A stretch of DNA of 10,167 bases from Acidimicrobiia bacterium. GTDB lineage: Bacteria > Actinomycetota > Acidimicrobiia > Acidimicrobiales > Ilumatobacteraceae. The position numbers and the translations under genes were made by a program. Positions 1 through 5,555 of this stretch are shown one piece after another. The stretch is taken from positions 1 through 10,167 of the forward strand of contig RHCK01000028.1 of the NCBI GenBank assembly GCA_010030605.1, written 5' to 3'. Under the pieces are notes generated by a model that saw only the letters and a list, made by a program, of their open reading frames with translations, did no database searches and was not told the origin of the DNA. Position 1 is the first letter of the stretch. Each line of letters begins with the position of its first letter.

Positions 1-17
1 TCTGCGAGAATGCGCGG

Positions 18-791
18 GTGACCGAAACCAACAGCCCTCTCGTTTTGCTCGACGTCGCCGATGGCGTCGCCACCATCACCTTGAACAATCCGACCGAGCG
101 CAACACGCTCACGGCCCCGTTGGTCGCCGAGATCGTGGCGATCATGGATCGAATCGAGTCCGACCCCGCGATCGGTGCCATCGTCGTCACCGGTGCGGCA
201 CCGGCTTTTTGCGCCGGTGCCAACCTCGGCAATCTTCAGACGAGCACCGCCGAGAGCCTCGGCAACATTTACGAAGGCTTTTTGCGCATCGCTCGTAGCG
301 ATCTGCCGACCGTCGCCGCGGTGAACGGAGCCGCGGTCGGTGCGGGCATGAACCTCGCCCTCGGTTGCGACGTTCGTGTCGCCGCCCGACGAGCACGTTT
401 CGACACTCGCTTTCTTCAGATCGGCATTCATCCCGGTGGTGGTCACACCTGGATGTTGCGACGCATCGCCGGACCCCAGACCACCATGGCGACGGTGATC
501 TTCGGCGACGTGGTCGACGGCACCGAGGCCGAACGTCTGGGGATCGTGCACAAATGCGTGGAAGACGACAAGTTGATGGAGGTCGCCCATGCGATGGCGG
601 CGCGTGCGGCGGCGGCCCCGCGAGAACTGGTCATCGAAACCAAGAAGACGATCAAGGCGATGGCGGATGTGGGCACCCATCCCGAAGCCGTGGCTCTCGA
701 GCTGACGCCGCAGTTGTGGAGCACGCGCCAACCGTTCTTCGAGGAACGCATCAAGGCGCTGCAATCACAGATCTCGTCGAAGAAGTCCTGA
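18..791 (+). CDS. Enoyl-CoA hydratase/isomerase (crotonase) family protein, probably not a standard hydratase
   Basis: Crotonase-fold protein of 257 residues, the usual family length, expected to act on an acyl-CoA thioester in the cytoplasm. The first oxyanion-hole segment is FCAGANL (residues 64-70) and the second is VGAGMNLALGCD (107-118). The hydrophobic GIHPGGGHTWML stretch (136-147) corresponds to the crotonase TIPGAGGTQRL region. Aligned by eye with rat mitochondrial enoyl-CoA hydratase, the two catalytic glutamates (Glu144 and Glu164, 20 residues apart) fall on Asn112 and Phe132, also 20 apart, so acid/base hydration chemistry is doubtful. It may be a divergent paralogue with another reaction or an acyl-CoA binding role, as reported for catalytic-residue-less EchA proteins of mycobacteria. 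The GTG start at 18 fits the family N-terminus; the frame stays open to the left edge, so an upstream start cannot be excluded. No related gene lies beside it. Confidence 0.9.
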   Translation: MTETNSPLVLLDVADGVATITLNNPTERNTLTAPLVAEIVAIMDRIESDPAIGAIVVTGAAPAFCAGANLGNLQTSTAESLGNIYEGFLRIARSDLPTVAAVNGAAVGAGMNLALGCDVRVAARRARFDTRFLQIGIHPGGGHTWMLRRIAGPQTTMATVIFGDVVDGTEAERLGIVHKCVEDDKLMEVAHAMAARAAAAPRELVIETKKTIKAMADVGTHPEAVALELTPQLWSTRQPFFEERIKALQSQISSKKS

Positions 792-904
792 CCACCGGCT
801 GGTCGACCGAACCCGACTCTCGAAACTGACTTTCGTCCCGACATCCGCCCTTGCAATTTCGCGGAGGTGTTGTACCTTTCGCTCAGGGGGAGTTCAACGG
901 AACC

Positions 905-913
905 AAAGGAGGT
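905..913 (+). promoter_or_regulatory. Strong Shine-Dalgarno that fixes the start of the small basic protein
   Basis: AAAGGAGGT is a near-perfect anti-16S match ending three bases before the ATG at 917. It decides for that ATG over the longer open frame that begins at the TTG at 851. It is by far the best ribosome-binding site in the window, suggesting high expression of the downstream gene. A weak extended -10-like element (TG at 868-869 followed by TGTACC at 871-876) lies about 30 bases upstream, too poor to call as a promoter. Confidence 0.75.
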
Positions 914-916
914 CCG

Positions 917-1237
917 ATGAGCAAGCGCCATCGAAGCCAGGAAGCGGTACCGCTACCGAGAGCCGAGTTGCGGGCCCACGCCCACGCGGAGCGACACCGC
1001 ATGCGGAGCGAGCTCCACGAAATCGCCGACATGGTGAGTCACGGGTTGGAGCCCGACGATGCCGACGATCCGGGGGCCGAGTGGAAGCCGACGCACCATC
1101 ACGACGCTGAGAAGGCCGTGAAGAAGCTCGACCACGGTCGCAAACTGCGGCACTGGAAGGTGAAGGAATGGAAGCGTCGCACTCTGGTGCGACGTCAGAA
1201 GGCTGCGGCGTATCGCAACCTCATCCGCTCCGTCTGA
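917..1237 (+). CDS. Small basic, His-rich hypothetical protein
   Basis: A 106-residue protein that I do not recognise. It has no signal peptide, no membrane segment and no cysteine. The N-terminal half is rich in Arg, His and Glu and probably helical. An acidic patch, EPDDADDPGAEW (about residues 45-56), is followed by a HHHD cluster and then a strongly basic tail with many Lys and Arg (about 65-106). The charge pattern would suit binding to nucleic acid or the ribosome, but that is inference only. The start is set by the ribosome-binding site at 905-913. It lies 125 bases after the crotonase gene and is probably transcribed on its own. It converges on the GNAT gene with 40 bases between the stop codons. 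Confidence 0.75.
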   Translation: MSKRHRSQEAVPLPRAELRAHAHAERHRMRSELHEIADMVSHGLEPDDADDPGAEWKPTHHHDAEKAVKKLDHGRKLRHWKVKEWKRRTLVRRQKAAAYRNLIRSV

Positions 1238-1261
1238 AGCGCCACGTCACAGCCGACGATC

Positions 1262-1288
1262 TCACAACCAGGCGACATCACAACCAGG
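1262..1288. repeat. 11-bp direct repeat at the 3' end of the GNAT gene
   Basis: TCACAACCAGG occurs at 1262-1272 and again at 1278-1288, offset by 16 bases. On the minus strand each copy reads CCTGGTTGTGA. The copy at 1278-1288 supplies the last codons (Trp, Leu) and the TGA stop of the GNAT gene; the second copy lies just past the stop and is out of frame. It looks like a small local duplication of the gene's end. Confidence 0.6.
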
Positions 1289-1901
1289 TGGCGGCCAGTT
1301 CGTCGCGTCGGGCGGTCCACTCTTCGCTGGTGAAGCCGTAACGCACGTGGTCCTCCCACGTTCCGTTGATCTCGAGGAAGCGTTCTGCGGTGCCCTCGTT
1401 GCGCAAGCCCAGCTTGGCGACCACCCGATGCGAGTTGGCATTGCGCGGAACGATGCAGATTTCCAAACGATGCAGACCGAGTTCCTCGAAGGCGTAGCGG
1501 CTGATCACGACCACCGCTTCCGACGTGTATGAATGTCCGGCGCGCGCTTGGTCGATCCAGTAACCGACCGACCCGCCCATCATCGCGCCACGAACGACGT
1601 TGTTGAGATTCACTTCGCCGGCAAACGCGTTATCGACGAACATGCCGAACGCGTACGCGGTGCCGGATTGTCGTTCGCGATCACGCAGCGCGCATCGTGC
1701 GGAAAAGGCCTCACGGTCGACGCTGGGATCGGGCGAATTCGCGAGCCGCGATGGTTCCCACACGGTGAGCCAATCGTGGTTGCGTCGACGCACTTCGGAC
1801 CACGCCGCGAAATCGGGTGGAACGAGAGGGCGCAGAACGACGCGGCGTCCGTACAAACGAACGGCGGCGGTGCGCGCGGGGTGAATGTCGTAGTGGCTCA
1901 T
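1278..1901 (-). CDS. GNAT family N-acetyltransferase, RimJ/RimL-like
   Basis: A 207-residue GNAT acetyltransferase of the RimJ/RimL type, which uses acetyl-CoA to acetylate protein N-termini or small amines. The N-terminal RPLVPPDFAAWSEVRRR (residues 24-40) is the typical first strand and helix. VGYWIDQARAGHSYTSEAV (112-130) holds motif A, with Gly122 kept and the second glycine of the usual R/Q-x-x-G-x-G/A replaced by Ser124. RNANSHRVVAKLGLRNEG (153-170) is motif B, with the conserved Asn and the K-L-G-[FL] end. The ATG overlaps the stop codon of the upstream Ppx gene as ATGA (1898-1901), and a GAGGGAG ribosome-binding site lies 8 bases before it, so translation is coupled. It is the last gene of the five-gene operon. 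The substrate cannot be told; ribosomal protein is only the family default. Confidence 0.9.
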   Translation of the reverse strand: MSHYDIHPARTAAVRLYGRRVVLRPLVPPDFAAWSEVRRRNHDWLTVWEPSRLANSPDPSVDREAFSARCALRDRERQSGTAYAFGMFVDNAFAGEVNLNNVVRGAMMGGSVGYWIDQARAGHSYTSEAVVVISRYAFEELGLHRLEICIVPRNANSHRVVAKLGLRNEGTAERFLEINGTWEDHVRYGFTSEEWTARRDELAATWL

Positions 1902-2830
1902 CGTGCGGACTCCCTCAGCAGTTCAGCACAGATGCCATCCATGATGTTGTGTGCCGAGACCACGATCTCGTCGGCGTCCCAACGTCGCATCAGTCCGACC
2001 AACACGCAGAGGCCGCCCACGATCACGTCGGCCCGCTCGGGAGGCAGCCCGGGGTTGTGCTTTCTGTCGTCGAGTGTCTCGGTGGCCAACGTCCGAAACA
2101 CGTCCTCGACCGCGGCGCGCGGGAAACGAAATCCGTGGATTCGGGAATGGTCGAATTCCCGGAGGCCGATCTCGACAGCGGCGGCCGTGACGATGGTGCC
2201 AGCGACGCCGATCAGTTGACGTGCGCCGGACAAGTTCGGTGTCTCGCGAACCAGGTCGTCGAAAAGATCCTGCACGTCACCGATGGCATTCAAGAGTTCC
2301 TCCGGCCGCGGCGGATCGTGGCGCAGATGACGTTCCGTCAGTCGCACGGCTCCCACATCGAGGCTGTGAGTCGACCGAAGTTCGGTGTCTCCGTACGCGA
2401 ACTCGGTGGAACCGCCGCCGATGTCGATCACGACGTGCCCCATGTGATCGGTGGACAGATTCTTGGTGGCCCCGAGGTACGCGAGTCGCGCCTCGTCGTG
2501 GCCGCTGATGAGTTCGGGTCGCACGCCGATGGTTCGTTCGACGAGGTCGAAGAACTCGTCACGATTCGCGGCGTCGCGACAAGCACTCGACGCCGAGATG
2601 CGCAGGGGCACCGACGTGGACCGCTGTTCTCGCACACGCGCGATCGTGGCGGCGTATTCGGTGAGTTTGTCGTTGGTGCGCGCGATGGCATCCGAGGCGA
2701 GTCGGCGTTCCCCGTCGACGCCCGCCCCGAGACGTGTCACACCGACGACCCGATGCAGCGTCGTTCCGTCATCGTCGACGACCAGCAAGTTGGTGGAGTT
2801 GGTCCCGATATCGATCGCGGCGACGGGCAT
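1898..2830 (-). CDS. ppx: Ppx/GppA family exopolyphosphatase / pppGpp phosphohydrolase
   Basis: A 310-residue cytoplasmic phosphatase of the actin-like ATPase (ASKHA) fold, in the short two-domain form common in Actinobacteria without the C-terminal HD-like domain of E. coli Ppx. Visible motifs in order: phosphate-1 loop AIDIGTNSTNLLV (residues 5-17); ISGHDEARLAYLG (108-120), with Glu113 as the probable catalytic base; phosphate-2 loop VVIDIGGGSTEFAYG (133-147); GVAGTIVTAAAV (208-219); and NPGLPPERADVIVGG (259-273). Family members remove terminal phosphate from polyphosphate and/or pppGpp, linking phosphate storage to the stringent response; which applies here is not visible. The ATG lies two bases after the DUF501 stop, and the stop overlaps the GNAT start, so it is a true operon member. 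M. tuberculosis Ppx2 is the likely closest kind. Confidence 0.93.
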   Translation of the reverse strand: MPVAAIDIGTNSTNLLVVDDDGTTLHRVVGVTRLGAGVDGERRLASDAIARTNDKLTEYAATIARVREQRSTSVPLRISASSACRDAANRDEFFDLVERTIGVRPELISGHDEARLAYLGATKNLSTDHMGHVVIDIGGGSTEFAYGDTELRSTHSLDVGAVRLTERHLRHDPPRPEELLNAIGDVQDLFDDLVRETPNLSGARQLIGVAGTIVTAAAVEIGLREFDHSRIHGFRFPRAAVEDVFRTLATETLDDRKHNPGLPPERADVIVGGLCVLVGLMRRWDADEIVVSAHNIMDGICAELLRESAR

Positions 2831-2832
2831 GG

Positions 2833-3321
2833 TCAGCGACCCCCGGTGTCATGGGTCGATCGCTCGGAGGTCAGCCGCTCGTGCACCCAACGCCCGACCG
2901 GGTCGTCCCCACCCGCCAAGTGCCAGGCGTAATGAGCGTGGAGACATTTCACGCCGGTGCGCGTGCCGGCGACGCCACCCGAGGGTCGGGGACCACGATG
3001 ATCGTCGTCGATCAACGAGTCGCGTTCGGCCGCGTATCGGCGATGTGCATCGTCCAGTTCGGCGGAATCGACCTCGACCTCGGCGCGGTTCACTCCACCG
3101 TCGGCTTCGAGTCGACTCACGGCGATCGTCACCTCCGGATCGCACAACCAATACCGCGTGGGCATCGGAGTTCCGTCGTCCATGAACGGTGCGTTCCGCA
3201 ACACCACGGGGTCACCGTTGTCCGCGCGGACGACTACCTCGAACCAGCCACTCGGACGACGTCCGAGCAAACGAGTGACGCGTTCGACGTCGTCCGCGGA
3301 CGGAGCGGGGGACCGGTTCAC
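2833..3321 (-). CDS. DUF501 domain-containing protein
   Basis: A 162-residue member of DUF501, a family of unknown function found mainly in Actinobacteria. Recognisable segments: LLGRRPSGWFEVVVR (residues 18-32); the proline-rich TPMPTRYWLCDPE (51-63), containing Cys60; SRLEADGG (69-76); and the hallmark GVAGTRTGVKCLHAHYAWHL (116-135) with Cys126, His128 and His130. Cys60, Cys126 and the histidines could form a metal site, which is inference. The GTG start at 3321 fits the domain N-terminus, although no convincing ribosome-binding site precedes it. The upstream coxG-like gene ends 18 bases away, so translation may depend on it. In many actinobacterial genomes DUF501 sits between enolase/DivIC and Ppx (for example Rv1023-Rv1026). 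Here the Ppx side is kept and the upstream side is different. Confidence 0.92.
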   Translation of the reverse strand: MNRSPAPSADDVERVTRLLGRRPSGWFEVVVRADNGDPVVLRNAPFMDDGTPMPTRYWLCDPEVTIAVSRLEADGGVNRAEVEVDSAELDDAHRRYAAERDSLIDDDHRGPRPSGGVAGTRTGVKCLHAHYAWHLAGGDDPVGRWVHERLTSERSTHDTGGR

Positions 3322-3339
3322 GCGGACCGAACGACCGGT

Positions 3340-4029
3340 TCAGGCCTTCTTGCGACGACGGGAGAAGATGCGCTTCAGGAACAATCCGAGAGCGGCCAAA
3401 CCGGCGAGAAGCGGAAGGATTCGCTTCATCATCGCGCCACCGGCGACGTCTTGAAGATTCAGCGGTTCGGCGGCGGGACCTTCGATCTTTCGCACCTTGG
3501 GCAGATCGCCGGAAGCGTCGCTCGTGGATTCGCTCGCCTTGGGTGCCTCAGTGGCGCCGGTCGTCGATGCGCCGGTTGCACCTTCGGTGTCGATCAAGGT
3601 GTTCAGGTTCTCGGCGAACTGAGCGATGAGCTTCTCGCTGATGTCGGCCATGGCACCGCGGCCGAACTGAGCGACCTTGCCGGTGATGGCCAAATCGGTG
3701 ACCACGTTGCACACCGTCGAAGACTCGCTGACCGACGTGAGAGTGGCGGTGATGGTGGCCGAGGCATTGCCCTTGCCGCCGGTGTCGCGACCCGAGGCCT
3801 TCAGAGTGGCGGTGTAGTTGGCGTCGTCACGCTCGGCGAACTGCGCCTCGCCTTTGAACTGCGCCACGATCGGCCCGACCTTGATCTTGACGACGCCCTT
3901 GTACACGTCGCCTTCGACCTCTTGCAGTTGAGCGCCGGGCAAGCAGGGAGCGATGCGCTCGAGATCGGTGAGGATCTTCCAGGTTTCGGCGATCGATTGG
4001 TTGACGGTGATCGAGTGATTCAGGTCCAT
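3340..4029 (-). CDS. CoxG-like SRPBCC protein (CO dehydrogenase subunit G family) with C-terminal membrane anchor
   Basis: A 229-residue CoxG family protein. The first 145 residues are the SRPBCC domain: the family signature PCLPGA (28-33), VVKIKVGPIVAQFKG (46-60) and the strongly conserved GKVAQFGRGAMADISEKL (117-134). A low-complexity Ala/Ser/Thr/Glu linker follows (about 148-185), then one hydrophobic segment ILPLLAGLAALGLFLKRIF (204-222) and an RRRKK tail, so the domain should face the cytoplasm and be anchored at the membrane by its C-terminus. CoxG of carboxidotrophs recruits CO dehydrogenase to the membrane; homologues accompany other xanthine-oxidase-type molybdenum hydroxylases. The start overlaps the end of the MobA-like gene by 10 bases and is preceded by AGGAGGA (4045-4039) with a 9-base spacer. 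The hydroxylase it would serve is not in the window. Confidence 0.9.
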   Translation of the reverse strand: MDLNHSITVNQSIAETWKILTDLERIAPCLPGAQLQEVEGDVYKGVVKIKVGPIVAQFKGEAQFAERDDANYTATLKASGRDTGGKGNASATITATLTSVSESSTVCNVVTDLAITGKVAQFGRGAMADISEKLIAQFAENLNTLIDTEGATGASTTGATEAPKASESTSDASGDLPKVRKIEGPAAEPLNLQDVAGGAMMKRILPLLAGLAALGLFLKRIFSRRRKKA

Positions 4030-4607
4030 GGGGCGAGGTCCTCCTGCGTGTCGATGTCCGCCGCGGAACCCTTGCAGGCTACTTCGCGAACCAGTTCGGG
4101 GCGCAGGCGCATGAGTTCACGCGCACCATGGTCGCCGGTCGTTGGTAACAACGGCCACACCTCGTGCGACAGACGCACGGGGTTCCCGCGCTCACCGTCG
4201 TAGGTGGCCACCGCAATCGGTGAATCGGACGCGGCGACCGCGCGCCAGGCATCGCTCGTCACGAACGGTTGGTCGGCCAATCCGACGATGACCGCCGATG
4301 CGTGTAGGTCGCGGGCGGCCATCACGGCCACCTGAACCGACGTCGCTTGGCCGTCGGCCCATCGGGGGTTGTGACGCACCGTCACGCCGGGTCGGTCGAC
4401 GAGCGCGTGGGGTATTTCCACCGCACCGGTGACCACGATGATGTGGGCGAATCCGGCGGCCCCCACCGCGTCGAGCGATGCATCAATGACGGTTCGGCCA
4501 CGCAGGGGAGCGAGCAATTTGTGGGTGGTCCCCCGAAAACGGGTTCCGGCCCCAGCGGCGAGGAGGACGGCCACCGTCGACAGGTCCGGGTCGGGGCCGC
4601 TCGTCAT
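4020..4607 (-). CDS. MobA/MocA-like nucleotidyltransferase (putative molybdenum cofactor cytidylyl- or guanylyltransferase)
   Basis: A 195-residue MobA-like NTP transferase. The nucleotide-binding start VAVLLAAGAGTRFRG (residues 12-26) is followed by Lys30 in HKLLA. NPRWADGQATSVQ (80-92), GLADQPFV (109-116, Asp112 as metal ligand), GNPVRL (141-146), TTGDHGAREL (156-165) and DIDTQEDL (184-191) match molybdenum cofactor cytidylyltransferases in order and spacing. Such enzymes attach CMP or GMP to molybdopterin for Mo hydroxylases or related enzymes. The frame stays open far upstream to 4970, but that part lies antisense to the NlpC/P60 gene; the ATG at 4607 gives the normal length. No clear ribosome-binding site precedes it. 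It is the first gene of the operon and overlaps the coxG-like start by 10 bases, which supports a shared role in hydroxylase maturation. Confidence 0.88.
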   Translation of the reverse strand: MTSGPDPDLSTVAVLLAAGAGTRFRGTTHKLLAPLRGRTVIDASLDAVGAAGFAHIIVVTGAVEIPHALVDRPGVTVRHNPRWADGQATSVQVAVMAARDLHASAVIVGLADQPFVTSDAWRAVAASDSPIAVATYDGERGNPVRLSHEVWPLLPTTGDHGARELMRLRPELVREVACKGSAADIDTQEDLAPWT

Positions 4608-4679
4608 GTCGCCATTGTGCCCGTGACCTGCGGTTCTTGCTCCATCCGCGCGACATGGGCGGCCGGTGAGGACCCGTCC

Positions 4680-4698
4680 GACTGGAAATATGTCAGTC
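4680..4698. promoter_or_regulatory. Candidate operator: inverted repeat in the divergent promoter region
   Basis: In the 166-base gap between the divergent MobA-like and NlpC/P60 genes lies a perfect inverted repeat GACTG-N9-CAGTC (4680-4698) whose spacer is AT-rich (GAAATATGT). A second AT-rich motif, CGAATATGAC (4705-4714), repeats 7 of 10 bases of GAAATATGTC (4685-4694) at an offset of exactly 20 bases, about two helical turns. This is the most AT-rich part of the gap and the likely site of promoters for both directions. I see no convincing -35/-10 pair, so the call is tentative. Confidence 0.35.
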
Positions 4699-4773
4699 GC
4701 ACGACGAATATGACGGTTGTGTTGCGATTTCGACGCCAATACCGTGACCGGATGCCCGATGGGCGGTGATGTC

Positions 4774-5490
4774 ATGACAGCGATTTCTTCCTTCTCCGCT
4801 CGCCCTCGGCTGGCCCGCGTCGGGGTGCGGGCGATGGCGATCGCGGTTGTCGTGACGGTTCCCGGTGTATTCGCCACAACCACGACGGCATCGGCTGCGC
4901 CGGCATCGAACGTCGCACCGCTGCCGAGCGTCGCTCTGGCACCGAGCGTCGCACCGATCGACGATCCCATCGCGGACTCGGCCCAGACCGCGCTCGACCT
5001 CGCGCTCCGCGATGTGGATGCGGGTGGCGTGGCCTCGACGACGTACCTCGTGGCACGGGCCTTGGTCGCCGATCAAGTGGGAGCACGCTTGTGGACGCCC
5101 GGTCGCCTCTTCGACGAGGCCTGGGGTCGCGCCGACATGGAACATCAAGTGGCACTGCTGTCGGCACTCTCGCAACTCGGGGTTCCTTATCGTCGTTACG
5201 CGTCCAATCCCGGAGTCGGATTCGACTGTTCCGGTCTCACCGCATTCGCGTGGTCCGCCGCCGGGTTCGACATACCCCATAACTCGACGGCACAAATTCG
5301 TATGGCCGAACCGCGCACGATCGACACCGCACAGGCTGGCGACATCCTGAGATACCCCGGACACGTGATGATGTGGCTCGGGGTTGGGCAGGCGATCATT
5401 CATGCGCCGTTCCCGGGTCGACATGTCGAGATCAAATTCCTCGCCAATCGCTCGATGAAACGAAGCAAGTTCGGCGATCCCACCGAGTGA
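4774..5490 (+). CDS. Secreted NlpC/P60 family peptidoglycan endopeptidase-like protein
   Basis: A 238-residue exported protein. A typical signal peptide (Arg-containing start, hydrophobic core AMAIAVVVTVPGVFA, likely cleavage after TASA at residue 41) is followed by an Ala/Pro/Ser/Val repeat linker, a helical spacer (about 60-125) and a C-terminal NlpC/P60 domain (about 126-230). The catalytic Cys152 lies in VGFDCSGLTAF, His197 in YPGHVMMWLG, and His210 in IIHAP is the probable third residue, so the triad looks intact. The family cuts the stem-peptide bond of peptidoglycan, usually between D-Glu and diaminopimelate. The ATG at 4774 gives the best signal peptide and has a weak GGTGA upstream; ATG 4759 is an alternative. 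There is no LysM, SH3 or other wall-binding domain. It is divergent from the MobA-like operon. Confidence 0.88.
   Translation: MTAISSFSARPRLARVGVRAMAIAVVVTVPGVFATTTTASAAPASNVAPLPSVALAPSVAPIDDPIADSAQTALDLALRDVDAGGVASTTYLVARALVADQVGARLWTPGRLFDEAWGRADMEHQVALLSALSQLGVPYRRYASNPGVGFDCSGLTAFAWSAAGFDIPHNSTAQIRMAEPRTIDTAQAGDILRYPGHVMMWLGVGQAIIHAPFPGRHVEIKFLANRSMKRSKFGDPTE
4903..4956 (+). repeat. Three 18-bp tandem repeats encoding an Ala/Pro/Ser/Val linker
   Basis: Three imperfect, in-frame 18-base units at 4903-4920, 4921-4938 and 4939-4956 share the core CGA(A/G)CGTCGC. They encode ASNVAP, LPSVAL and APSVAP, directly after the predicted signal-peptide cleavage site of the NlpC/P60 protein. The unit length of six codons keeps the frame, so the copy number could vary without breaking the gene. 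Confidence 0.7.
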
Positions 5491-5520
5491 CGTCCCCTCC
5501 GATTCGGGGAGTCATGACAC

Positions 5521-5540
5521 CGGATTCGTCGAACGATCCG
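5521..5540. terminator. Hairpin between convergent genes, possible bidirectional terminator
   Basis: Within the 65-base gap between the convergent NlpC/P60 and lipoprotein genes, 5521-5540 can fold as CGGAT-(bulged T)-CGT / CGA loop / ACG-ATCCG, an 8-bp stem with one bulge. A shorter stem TCCCC/GGGGA (5493-5497 with 5506-5510) lies just before it. Neither is followed by a T-tract on either strand, so this is a weak or non-canonical terminator candidate. Confidence 0.35.
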
Positions 5541-5555
5541 TCGGGACGGCAGGTA

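Noticed and set aside
790..804. GACCA-CCGGC-TGGTC hairpin at the end of the crotonase gene as terminator
   Set aside because: Only a five-pair stem, overlapping the stop codon and with no T-tract after it.
851..876. TTGCAA / TGTACC as a promoter for the small basic protein
   Set aside because: The spacing is only 14 bases and the -10 match is poor; mentioned only as a weak extended -10 possibility.
1817..4203. Long open frames on the + strand across 1817-2932 and 2734-4203
   Set aside because: They lie antisense to Ppx, DUF501 and CoxG-like genes with clear family motifs. Their translations are Arg/Gly/His/Asp-rich without domains; they are shadows of high-GC coding.
4608..4970. N-terminal extension of the MobA-like frame by about 121 residues
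   Set aside because: It is antisense to the NlpC/P60 signal peptide and linker, and the family starts right before LLAAGAGTR; the ATG at 4607 gives the normal length.
4770..5518. Palindrome GTCATGAC at the start of the NlpC/P60 gene (within TGTCATGACA, 4770-4779) and again just after its stop (5511-5518)
   Set aside because: The first copy includes the ATG itself. Two copies of an 8-base palindrome this far apart can be chance, and nothing else links them.
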